NCBI GenBank assembly: GCA_965370715.1 | Contig: CBDUVQ010000062.1 | Coordinates: 1 to 5,388, forward strand | Direction of reading: 5' to 3' | Length of the DNA: 5,388 bases | Source of the DNA: JAFCBV01 sp965370715 | GTDB lineage: Archaea; EX4484-52; B79-G9 | In this document: positions 1 to 5,388 of the stretch, piece after piece | Layout of the letters: each line of letters starts with the position of its first letter | How positions within the stretch are numbered: the stretch's first letter is position 1 | Program-made: the position numbers and the translations under genes | The notes under the pieces: generated by a model | The model's input: only the letters and a program-made list of their open reading frames with translations | Databases searched by the model: none | Told to the model about the DNA's origin: nothing

Positions 1-828
1 GACGACCACAAGCAGGCAAGAAAAGGAAGGTATGAGGATCGCCTTTCAATGGAGACTGAAATCAATAATATGAAGCTCAGGCGCGCGCGCCTTGAGGCAG
101 AATATGACAACTTCAAGATGGATTATGATAAGTACAAGGATCGCACCGACCTTCAGAAAGGAGACCTTACAAAGATGGAGCGCAGGGTGCGCGAGATAGA
201 GCGCGGCCTAAAAGCAATGGGTCTTGTGAACCTGAAGGCAATAGAGGAGTTTGACGAATTTGAAAAAGATTACCTGTCCCTGAAAGAAAAGATTGATAAG
301 CTTCGCGAAGAGCGCGAGTCAATTGAGAACATGATTTTGCAGATTGAAGAGAAGAGGAAAATAATGTTCAACAGCACACTTGAAAAAGTATCAGAAGAGT
401 TCAGCGTGGTTTTCAGAGAGCTTGCAGACGGCACTGCAGAGCTTGTGATGGAAGACCCGAATGACATAGAGTCCGGCCTGCTCATTCGCGCGCAGCCAAA
501 GGAGAAGAGACTTCTTTCAATAGACGCGCTTTCAGGCGGGGAAAAGACAATGACTGCAATTGCATTCTTGTTTGCAATACAGCGCTACAAGCCATGCGCA
601 TTCTATATGCTTGATGAGGTTGATGCTGCCCTTGACAAGATGAACTCAGAAAAGATAGGAGATATAATTCAGAAATATTCAGGCGAGGCGCAGTTCCTTG
701 TCATCTCGCACAATGACGCAACAGTGCGGCGCTCTGAAAGAATATACGGCGTGTCTATGCAGGATGGCGTATCGCAGATATTCGGCGTCAAGCTTGATGA
801 AGATGGAAAGGCAGTGAAAGCTGAATAA
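1..828 (+). CDS. smc: SMC chromosome segregation/condensation ATPase, C-terminal part (5' end outside window)
   Basis: SMC proteins are long coiled-coil ABC-type ATPases that dimerise and organise and segregate chromosomes. The frame is open from the first base, so the start lies upstream; 275 residues are visible. The first 120 or so are charged, heptad-like coiled coil (the arm returning to the head), including the family-typical stretch GLVNLKAIEEF. The C-terminal ATPase lobe follows: signature motif LSGGEKT (529-549), Walker B FYMLDEVDAALD (from 601) with the catalytic DE pair, and the switch histidine in VISHND (His codon 709-711). It ends with the usual YGVSMQDGVSQIFGV strand region and a short charged tail. 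All key C-lobe residues are present, so this copy appears functional. Rad50 and other SMC-like ATPases are less likely, because the C-lobe wording is that of true SMC. The last third is repeated at 2273-2611. The stop codon lies inside an AT-rich run that may be the promoter of the next gene. Confidence 0.94.
   Translation, partial: DDHKQARKGRYEDRLSMETEINNMKLRRARLEAEYDNFKMDYDKYKDRTDLQKGDLTKMERRVREIERGLKAMGLVNLKAIEEFDEFEKDYLSLKEKIDKLREERESIENMILQIEEKRKIMFNSTLEKVSEEFSVVFRELADGTAELVMEDPNDIESGLLIRAQPKEKRLLSIDALSGGEKTMTAIAFLFAIQRYKPCAFYMLDEVDAALDKMNSEKIGDIIQKYSGEAQFLVISHNDATVRRSERIYGVSMQDGVSQIFGVKLDEDGKAVKAE
484..810 (+). repeat. Direct repeat copy A: 3' end of intact smc
   Basis: This is the left member of a gapless 327-bp direct repeat, with its partner at 2273-2599. 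By hand count 30 bases differ (about 91% identity), spread over 27 of 109 codons, and 22 of these are silent. Homology starts sharply at ATTCGC. After 810 the two copies diverge: this one ends with codons for KAVKAE and TAA, the other with KAEG and TGA. This copy continues upstream into the full smc reading frame. Confidence 0.93.
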
Positions 829-837
829 TATATATAC
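825..837 (+). promoter_or_regulatory. Possible archaeal TATA box for the secreted-protein gene
   Basis: An uninterrupted A/T run (AATAATATATATA) overlaps the smc stop codon. Archaeal TATA boxes usually lie about 25-30 bp upstream of the transcription start. Measured from the centre of this run, that places a start near 857-860, which coincides with the ATG at 859. No Shine-Dalgarno site precedes either candidate ATG (844 or 859), so a leaderless mRNA beginning at 859 would fit. This is inference from spacing and composition only; such runs also arise by chance. Confidence 0.35.
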
Positions 838-843
838 GGGTTC

Positions 844-2040
844 ATGCCAAAATACCCTATGGGTCGCACAATAATCTTTTTCGTAATATCTCTTCTATTA
901 GCGATTCCTTTCGCTTACGCAGATGTGCCGCGCCTTATATCTGTTCAGGGCAGGCTTACTGATAATTTTAATACGTTGATAACAGCGCCGACAGACTTTG
1001 TGTTCAAAATATATGATGGCCTTGGAACAGAGCTTTGGAGCGAGGATCACACACAGGCGAACGGCAATCCTGTTACTCCTGATTCTTCAGGCGTCTTCAG
1101 TGTGTTGCTTGGGAGCAGCAATCCACTCAATATTGGTTTTGATGAGCCATACTGGCTTGAGGTGCAGATAGAGGGGGAAACCCTAACGCCGCGCCAGCAG
1201 ATAGGAAGCGCAGGTTATGCCATTCGTTCGGACACTCCCTGGAGTTCTCCTGCAACAGAATATCTTAATACTAATTACAAATATGTCGGAATTGGCAACC
1301 TGTTGGATATGCAGCCCTTCTGGGGGAAATTGCAGATATATGTGCCGGACTCTGAAAACCAACAAATATCAATGTATATTGAACATACAGAAAATGATGA
1401 TATTGGTAATTATGGGGTATATTCTAAATCTATAAACAATGGTCCTTTTAATGCAAATTCACAGGGCGTTTATGGTTCTGCGGTAGGTACTTCACCAGGA
1501 ATGCATATTGGCGTACATGGTGTGGCAAGTGCAACAGGTGGCACAAATTACGGGATTTACGGAGATGCTCAAGACGCACCCGTAAACTGGGCGGGTTATT
1601 TTAAAGGAGGCAATGTTTATGTTGAAAATCGTCTTGGAATCGGGACAACGAATCCTGCGAGAAAATTACATATTAATGGAACTGACGGTATGCGGCTCAA
1701 TCCTTCGGCACTTCCGGGAACGCCTGCTGCTGGCGATATCGCAATAGATTCTGGAGATAGTAACAGACTCAAATGGCATAATGGCACAGCTTGGCAGACG
1801 ATGGGAGGCAGCGAGGGGGGATATTGCTATACTTATTATTCTACATCGTTTCCATGTATTTGCCCGGGGGGTGAGACAAATAAAAAAGACCTTGGCGCCT
1901 GGGGCTATTGCGACTGCGGCTCCGGCAGCGGCATCTTCTTTAAACATCCTGGTCTTGCCTGTACAGCTGTTTGGCCGCACGGCAGTAATCCTTGTGGTGG
2001 TGCAAATAGGGGATCAGCCTGTGTGTGCTGTGGGAATTAA
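844..2040 (+). CDS. Secreted/surface protein with fibre-like repeats and a ten-cysteine C-terminal region
   Basis: The function is unknown. The N-terminus is a Sec-type signal peptide: a short basic start, hydrophobic TIIFFVISLLLAIPFA, and likely cleavage after AYA (residue 26). Residues about 29-128 form a module I recognise from exported bacterial and archaeal proteins: ISVQGRLTD, then FKIYDGLGTELWSE, SGVFSVLLGS, YWLEVQIEG and TPRQQIGSAGYAIRS. Residues about 190-278 carry short glycine/aromatic repeats (YGVYSKS, QGVYGSAVG, IGVHGVAS, YGIYGDA, WAGYFKGG) leading into LGIGTTNPARKLHING, a pattern seen in tail-fibre-like and adhesin-like stalks. RLKWHNGTAWQTM closes that part. Residues 328-396 hold all ten cysteines of the protein (328, 338, 340, 356, 358, 373, 384, 393, 395, 396), suggesting a disulphide-rich or metal-binding domain. 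The start could be 844 or 859; the latter gives a cleaner 21-residue signal peptide and fits a TATA box at 825-837. There is no C-terminal membrane anchor. The AT-richer middle and the position between two smc ends suggest recent arrival. Confidence 0.82.
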   Translation: MPKYPMGRTIIFFVISLLLAIPFAYADVPRLISVQGRLTDNFNTLITAPTDFVFKIYDGLGTELWSEDHTQANGNPVTPDSSGVFSVLLGSSNPLNIGFDEPYWLEVQIEGETLTPRQQIGSAGYAIRSDTPWSSPATEYLNTNYKYVGIGNLLDMQPFWGKLQIYVPDSENQQISMYIEHTENDDIGNYGVYSKSINNGPFNANSQGVYGSAVGTSPGMHIGVHGVASATGGTNYGIYGDAQDAPVNWAGYFKGGNVYVENRLGIGTTNPARKLHINGTDGMRLNPSALPGTPAAGDIAIDSGDSNRLKWHNGTAWQTMGGSEGGYCYTYYSTSFPCICPGGETNKKDLGAWGYCDCGSGSGIFFKHPGLACTAVWPHGSNPCGGANRGSACVCCGN

Positions 2041-2272
2041 TTCTGTAGGAAGTCTCAGGGGCTCTTTGTAATCAGGGGACAACAGGGTCAGCCCTTGATT
2101 GCAGCCGACAAAGTAACTTTTCTGGTAGGTGAAGGTCCTACCCGGATAGTTGTCCATTCGGTCAGGTAGTTATATCCAACTTATGGAGAGGTAACGAACC
2201 ATAAGAAAGCTTGGAAGTAAAAGTTCAATAATGTTGGGCAAGCAATTCGGAGGGCTTTAGCATAAAGCGAAG
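2041..2272 (+). ncRNA. Structured RNA region, possibly the truncated 5' part (domain I) of a group II intron
   Basis: There is no convincing gene in these 232 bp, but the plus strand can form several hairpins in succession. Stem 1 pairs CTTTGTAATCAGGGG (2064-2078) with CCCTTGATT (2092-2100) and, across a 7-nt bulge, ACAAAG (2108-2113). Stem 2 pairs GGTAGG (2124-2129) with CCTACC (2137-2142). Stem 3 pairs CTTATGG (2180-2186) with CCATAAG (2199-2205). Stem 4 pairs GCTTG (2209-2213) with CAAGC (2239-2243), with a small stem inside. Stem 5 pairs GCTTT (2254-2258) with AAAGC (2264-2268). Phrases such as TTGATTGCAGCCG, GGTAACGAACC and GGGCAAGCAATTCGG recall domain I of bacterial-type group II introns from memory, not from a search. 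A GTGTG intron-start motif occurs at 2021 inside the preceding gene. No reverse transcriptase, domain V or 3' end is present; the structure ends where the smc fragment begins. It could instead be an unrelated structured RNA. Confidence 0.45.
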
Positions 2273-2599
2273 ATTCGCACGCAGCCAAAGGAGAAGAGGC
2301 TTCTTTCAATAGACGCGCTTTCAGGCGGGGGAAAAACAATGACTGCAATTGCATTCTTGTTTGCAATACAGCGCTACAAGCCGTGCGCATTCTATGTGCT
2401 TGATGAAGTTGATGCCGCCCTTGATAAGATGAACTCAGAAAAAATAGGTGATATTATTCAGAAGTATTCAAATAGGGCGCAGTTCCTTGTTATTTCACAC
2501 AATGACGCAACAGTGCGGCGTTCTGAAAGAATCTACGGGGTGTCTATGCAGGATGGCGTATCACAGATATTTGGTGTCAAGCTTGATGAGGATGGGAAA
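2273..2599 (+). repeat. Direct repeat copy B: displaced 3' end of smc
   Basis: This is the right member of the 327-bp repeat, with its partner at 484-810. There are no insertions or deletions between the copies. Its left edge is abrupt: upstream of ATTCGC the sequence (AAAGCGAAG) has nothing in common with smc. Direct repeats in this orientation could recombine and remove the 1,789 bp from one repeat start to the other, leaving a single smc with copy B's end. Confidence 0.93.
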
Positions 2600-2611
2600 G
2601 CTGAGGGTTGA
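2273..2611 (+). pseudogene. smc: Headless remnant of smc (C-terminal 112 codons and stop)
   Basis: The frame matches the last third of the SMC ATPase lobe and is undamaged to its TGA stop, but a TAG (2258-2260) closes it just upstream and there is no start codon before the signature motif. An ATG at 2339 would give only 90 residues without that motif, so a working product is unlikely. Walker B (FYVLDEVDAALD) and the switch region VISHND are retained. Five residues differ from the intact copy: A to T, E to G in the signature motif (LSGGGK instead of LSGGEK), M to V, and GE to NR. Most other changes are silent, so the fragment evolved as part of a functional smc until recently. Its stop lies 8 nt from the convergent fba stop, as expected for the original smc/fba junction. 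Confidence 0.85.
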
Positions 2612-2619
2612 CCAATAGC

Positions 2620-3726
2620 TTATTTTGTCCCAAACGCCCTGAAAAACATCAGCGCGTCAGAATACGCCTTTGACTCAATTGCATGATTTGTCTCATTGCT
2701 TACGTTGTGCAATTCGTCAAAGAACTCCTTGAGCGCAAACTTCGCGCTCTTGCCGAATATTTCTTCATCACTTTTTCCTTCAACAGAATGATTTTCCAGA
2801 ACCCACTTTCTAATTTTATTGTAAAGCTCAGGCTCAAATTTTTTCAGAACATCAAAAACTATGTTTTGCCAATGGGTTCCGACATTTCCCTTTATTATAT
2901 CTCCTTTCGGGAAGAGCGATGCGATAAGTTCAAGCGGAGTTCCGGTTATGCCGTGTTGCGCAATCCGTGTTTTGAACCCTTCTTTTTTTAGAGCTTCTGC
3001 AATCTTTTTTGTCTGGTCAATATCAATCGATACCTGATTTACTTGCACGCCGTCTTTATAGGTGTTTCCGTGCGCCGAGCCATTGGCTATTGCAATTGCG
3101 TGCGGAAAGACATTTAGCTTGTTCAGCTCACGAATAAATGTCACTGCTTCATCAACTGTTGTGACAACAAAGCCGCCATCCTCTCTTCGCCCTATTTCAC
3201 CGACCTCGACTTCAAGGCCGTAGTTTTCAAGCCCTCTTTTTTTGCACTCAGCATCTATGAAATCACAAAGTTCTTTTGTTGCCTTTATGTTCCCGGAAAG
3301 CTCTTCAAGAGGTGTCTTCCCGTCAAAGTTGAATATGTGTGATGCGTCAATTGCGAATGAAGTGAAGCCAGCCTCTATTTGCGCAAGTATCAGTTTCTTC
3401 ACATCAGAAATTTCCTGTTCATCTCCCTTCTTTACGCCGATGTGGTCTGCGTGAAGTGCCCAGTTTTTGAACCCAACTTCATTTGCTGTATTAATGATGG
3501 TGTCTGCAAAAGTTTTCGGTGTGTGTCCGATATATCCTCCATCAAGATTGCATTCAGACTTTGCTATTTCAATCAGCAAAGGCGCGCCCGCATCTTTCGC
3601 TGCACGAAATATTCCTTTTGCAATTCCAGGCACAAAGCGTATGTTTGCAGCCATAACTATTGCGTTTTTGTCTCTCACAGAGTCAAAAATAATCCCTCCT
3701 GCAATTGGTCCGAAATCATCACTCAT
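2620..3726 (-). CDS. fba: Fructose-1,6-bisphosphate aldolase, class II (zinc-dependent) family
   Basis: This enzyme would cleave fructose 1,6-bisphosphate to, or form it from, dihydroxyacetone phosphate and glyceraldehyde 3-phosphate in the cytoplasm. At 368 residues it is close to the long class II form (E. coli FbaA, about 359). Expected sites are in order: LHADH (catalytic Asp94, zinc His95), LEVEVGEIG (zinc Glu about 172-174) followed by ED (182-183), NGSAHG (zinc His219) and AQHG (zinc His258). The late NxDTD motif, which in E. coli contacts the substrate, reads NVGTH (281-285), so both aspartates are absent. A related ketose-bisphosphate aldolase specificity is therefore possible. It is the last gene of a minus-strand operon with fbp and gap, 13 nt after fbp, with a good Shine-Dalgarno site fixing the ATG. 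Archaea more often use class I or bifunctional type V enzymes here, so a bacterial-like class II enzyme is notable. Confidence 0.85.
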   Translation of the reverse strand: MSDDFGPIAGGIIFDSVRDKNAIVMAANIRFVPGIAKGIFRAAKDAGAPLLIEIAKSECNLDGGYIGHTPKTFADTIINTANEVGFKNWALHADHIGVKKGDEQEISDVKKLILAQIEAGFTSFAIDASHIFNFDGKTPLEELSGNIKATKELCDFIDAECKKRGLENYGLEVEVGEIGRREDGGFVVTTVDEAVTFIRELNKLNVFPHAIAIANGSAHGNTYKDGVQVNQVSIDIDQTKKIAEALKKEGFKTRIAQHGITGTPLELIASLFPKGDIIKGNVGTHWQNIVFDVLKKFEPELYNKIRKWVLENHSVEGKSDEEIFGKSAKFALKEFFDELHNVSNETNHAIESKAYSDALMFFRAFGTK

Positions 3727-3733
3727 AAAAATA

Positions 3734-3739
3734 CACCTC
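3734..3739 (-). promoter_or_regulatory. Shine-Dalgarno site of fba
   Basis: On the minus strand GAGGTG sits 7 nt before the fba ATG and begins immediately after the fbp TAA stop. It complements the archaeal 16S 3' end (AUCACCUCC) and supports both the chosen start and translation from a joint fbp-fba mRNA. Confidence 0.75.
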
Positions 3740-4642
3740 TTATCGAAATCCTTTCATATATTCTTCAAGTTTTTTTATCTTGCTTTTGCTTCCAACATAA
3801 AGCGGAACTCTCTGGTCTATGGACTTTGGAGTTATATTGAGTATGTCTTCTTCCCCTGTGCTGATTTCTCCGCCTGCCTCTCTTGCTAAAAACCCGATGG
3901 GCTTTGCTTCAAACAGGAGCCGAAGTTTTCCGGATTCTTTGTCTTTCAGTGCAGGGTATGAGAATATTCCGCCGTATCTAAGAATCTGGTGAAAGTCCGC
4001 AACAAAAGAACCACTGTACCTTAGTTTATGCCCTGACGATTCAAGAGACTCAAGAAATTTAGTATGTTTTTCAGTATGGTCTTTTTTAAGCCCTCCCGGC
4101 GAATATAGATTTCCTTCAGGCATGACAAGGTTTTCCCGGAGAAGCTCGAAAGTGCCGTCATCTTTCATCACAAATTCATGCACTCCTTTTTTTATGGTGT
4201 AAACGAGTGTTGTAAGGGGGCCATAGAGAATGTACATCGCGCACGCCATATTTTTTCCTTTTTGCAGTACATTGCCGTCTCCGTATATTCCGATGATTGT
4301 CCCGACTGTAAGGTTCACTGCAATTAAGGATGAGCCATCAAGCGGATCAAGCGTTACGCCAAAGCCTTCGTCCTGTGTGAAGACTTCTATAATGTCAGAT
4401 TGCTCTTCAGAAGCAATTGTTTTTACCAATTTTGATTCGCGCAAGACATCTATCAGAAGCTCGTCAGCCCATTTGTCAAGCTCTACCTGATCATCGCCGT
4501 GTATGTTTTTTGTGCCTGCATAATTCTGCTTGTCAACAAATGCATTTTTGATTGGTTTTGCCTGCCTGCTTAAAAGAAGGATAAGCTCTTTCAGTTTTTC
4601 ATCGCATCCTGCGCTTGTCAGGTGTTCTCTAAGGGTTGTCAT
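3740..4642 (-). CDS. fbp: Fructose-1,6-bisphosphatase, class I
   Basis: This enzyme hydrolyses fructose 1,6-bisphosphate to fructose 6-phosphate and phosphate, the committed step of gluconeogenesis, using divalent metal ions. The 300-residue product follows the class I family (E. coli Fbp, eukaryotic FBPase; about 330 residues) throughout. Visible sites are GDDQVELD (49-56), the metal ligands in ASEE (77-80), the signature DPLDGSS (99-105) followed by NLTVGTIIGIY, the substrate-binding stretch YSGSFVADFHQ (209-219) with GGIFSYPA, and KLRLLFEAKP (239-248) containing metal ligand Glu245. The end QRVPLYVGS is also typical. No catalytic residue appears to be lost. It lies between gap (4 nt upstream) and fba (13 nt downstream) and is probably co-transcribed with both. 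Class I FBPase is uncommon in archaea, where the bifunctional aldolase/phosphatase is usual; inositol-monophosphatase-type (class IV) enzymes do not fit this sequence as well. Confidence 0.94.
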   Translation of the reverse strand: MTTLREHLTSAGCDEKLKELILLLSRQAKPIKNAFVDKQNYAGTKNIHGDDQVELDKWADELLIDVLRESKLVKTIASEEQSDIIEVFTQDEGFGVTLDPLDGSSLIAVNLTVGTIIGIYGDGNVLQKGKNMACAMYILYGPLTTLVYTIKKGVHEFVMKDDGTFELLRENLVMPEGNLYSPGGLKKDHTEKHTKFLESLESSGHKLRYSGSFVADFHQILRYGGIFSYPALKDKESGKLRLLFEAKPIGFLAREAGGEISTGEEDILNITPKSIDQRVPLYVGSKSKIKKLEEYMKGFR

Positions 4643-4645
4643 ATA

Positions 4646-4651
4646 ATCACC
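4646..4651 (-). promoter_or_regulatory. Shine-Dalgarno site of fbp overlapping the gap stop codon
   Basis: On the minus strand GGTGAT lies 3 nt before the fbp ATG and contains the TGA stop of gap. The match to the archaeal 16S 3' end is good, although the spacing is short. The overlap suggests translational coupling of gap and fbp. Confidence 0.6.
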
Positions 4652-5388
4652 ATTTTTTAAGGCCCATTGCCGTATCAGTCTTTCTCATACTTGCCTTTGC
4701 ATCTTTTTCAATTCCGGTTATCGCCCGTATTGCGTCAATGTTTTCCGGCACTACATTAGATTCCTGATGTATTGCCTGCACATAGAAAAGCTCGTTGCCA
4801 TTGACAACATTTATGCTTTCTTTCCAGACCGCAATCTCGAACATATCCGAGCGCGACCTGCCGAGTTCGCGCGCGTATTCCATCACCTGCGCAGTGGACA
4901 CAATGCCTTCTGATGCGCTGACCAGAATCACTCTCGGCGTTTTTTCAAGAAGTGCAAGAACCTCTTCTTTTGTTGCCTGTTTCTCAAGCATAACATTTAT
5001 TGCATGCATGTGCATGAGGGTTGTCGGCAAAATAAATGCACTTGTTAGAATATTCATTTTTGGAAAGATTGTGTTAACATCAATCCCGTGGTGGCTTGGA
5101 ACTGTCGGGGGATTGGGCGCGATTGCATTTATTGGCCCATGCTTGGAGTCTCCGGAATCTGCCCCGCGTCTCATCATTGTTGCCCTCACTTGAGTGATGC
5201 CGATCTCTTTATCGATTGCGCTAAGTGTCCGGCAAAGCCCGGTGGTATTGCACGAAACAACGCGCACGTATTTTTTGCCAAAGCTTTCTTCATAGTTTGA
5301 CATTGCATTGAATGAGACATCTGCTACGTTCGGCTTTTCCCCGCCCTGAAAAATTGCCTTTATCTTGTTTGGAGTGTAATATTTTTCC
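4647..5388 (-). CDS. gap: Type II (archaeal) glyceraldehyde-3-phosphate dehydrogenase, C-terminal part (5' end outside window)
   Basis: This phosphorylating GAPDH interconverts glyceraldehyde 3-phosphate and 1,3-bisphosphoglycerate with NAD(P); in many archaea it works mainly in the gluconeogenic direction. The frame is open to the window edge, giving 246 of roughly 340 residues. Translating past the internal ATG at 5303 adds family-specific sequence (KAIFQGGEKPNVADVSFNAM), so that ATG is not the start. The catalytic cysteine is in SCNTTGLCR (codon 5250-5252). Other type II hallmarks are MMRRGAD, GPINAIAPNPP-TVPSHHG with its HH pair, PTTLMHMHAINV, SEGIVSTAQVMEYARELGR, and the C-terminal YVQAIHQESNVVPENIDAIRA. 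Bacterial/eukaryotic type I GAPDH has SCTTNCLAP instead, so the archaeal assignment is firm. It is the first visible gene of the gap-fbp-fba operon; the operon promoter lies beyond the window. Confidence 0.96.
   Translation of the reverse strand, partial: EKYYTPNKIKAIFQGGEKPNVADVSFNAMSNYEESFGKKYVRVVSCNTTGLCRTLSAIDKEIGITQVRATMMRRGADSGDSKHGPINAIAPNPPTVPSHHGIDVNTIFPKMNILTSAFILPTTLMHMHAINVMLEKQATKEEVLALLEKTPRVILVSASEGIVSTAQVMEYARELGRSRSDMFEIAVWKESINVVNGNELFYVQAIHQESNVVPENIDAIRAITGIEKDAKASMRKTDTAMGLKKW

Noticed and set aside
2041..2166. Forty-odd open codons in the same frame directly after the secreted-protein stop, as a read-through extension
   Set aside because: It has no start, no recognisable protein family, and the same bases form strong hairpins; the reading frame is probably open by chance.
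1900..2272. A diversity-generating retroelement with the surface protein as target
   Set aside because: I find no near-repeat pair with adenine-biased differences, no C-type lectin-like tail in the protein and no reverse transcriptase in the window.
2321..2341. Walker A-like GGGKT in the smc remnant as a new nucleotide-binding site
   Set aside because: It arises from one E-to-G change in the ABC signature motif and lacks the GxxxxGK[ST] spacing and fold context.
484..2599. An insertion sequence or integrative element bounded by the smc repeats
   Set aside because: There is no transposase, integrase, terminal inverted repeat or short target duplication; the long repeats are simply smc coding sequence.
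2339..2611. A 90-residue open frame starting at ATG 2339 as an independent small gene
   Set aside because: It is an internal methionine of the smc-derived fragment; the frame matches intact smc from 2273 onward and lacks the signature motif needed for function.
4647..5303. GAPDH starting at the ATG at 5303 as a complete 218-residue protein
   Set aside because: The frame stays open to the window edge and encodes conserved GAPDH sequence upstream of that ATG, so the gene is cut by the window instead.

Overview
The window looks archaeal, most likely from a small-genome or uncultivated lineage (DPANN-like is a guess; the sequence cannot fix the phylum). The clearest evidence is an archaeal type II phosphorylating glyceraldehyde-3-phosphate dehydrogenase and Shine-Dalgarno sites of the GGTGAT/GAGGTG type that fit the archaeal 16S 3' end. 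Gene packing is very tight.

Left part (1-2611, plus strand). The window opens inside an SMC chromosome-partitioning ATPase gene and contains the end of its coiled coil and the whole C-terminal ATPase lobe. It is followed by a gene for a secreted, probably surface-exposed protein with fibre-like repeats and a ten-cysteine tail. Next comes about 230 bp without a convincing gene. This stretch folds into several good hairpins and resembles the 5' part (domain I) of a group II intron. It stops abruptly at a second, headless copy of the smc 3' end. The two smc ends match without gaps over 327 bp (about 91% identical by hand count), and 22 of the 27 differing codons are silent. The second copy therefore looks like the displaced end of a recently functional smc allele, not a long-decayed tandem duplicate. 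The simplest reading is that a foreign smc end, the secreted-protein gene and the RNA piece entered here by recombination in smc, pushing the resident smc end to the right.

Right part (2620-5388, minus strand). A compact operon reads gap (type II GAPDH, cut by the window edge), fbp (class I fructose-1,6-bisphosphatase), fba (class II-type fructose-bisphosphate aldolase). Intergenic gaps are 4 and 13 nt, and each downstream gene has a visible Shine-Dalgarno site. The three enzymes cover GAPDH, aldolase and phosphatase steps of gluconeogenesis toward fructose 6-phosphate; triose-phosphate isomerase is not in view. The operon converges on the smc remnant with only 8 nt between stop codons, which suggests that the remnant, not the intact copy, marks the original smc/fba boundary.

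I see no complete new defence or mobile system. The unusual part is the 484-2611 block: duplicated smc end, secreted cysteine-rich protein and structured RNA.
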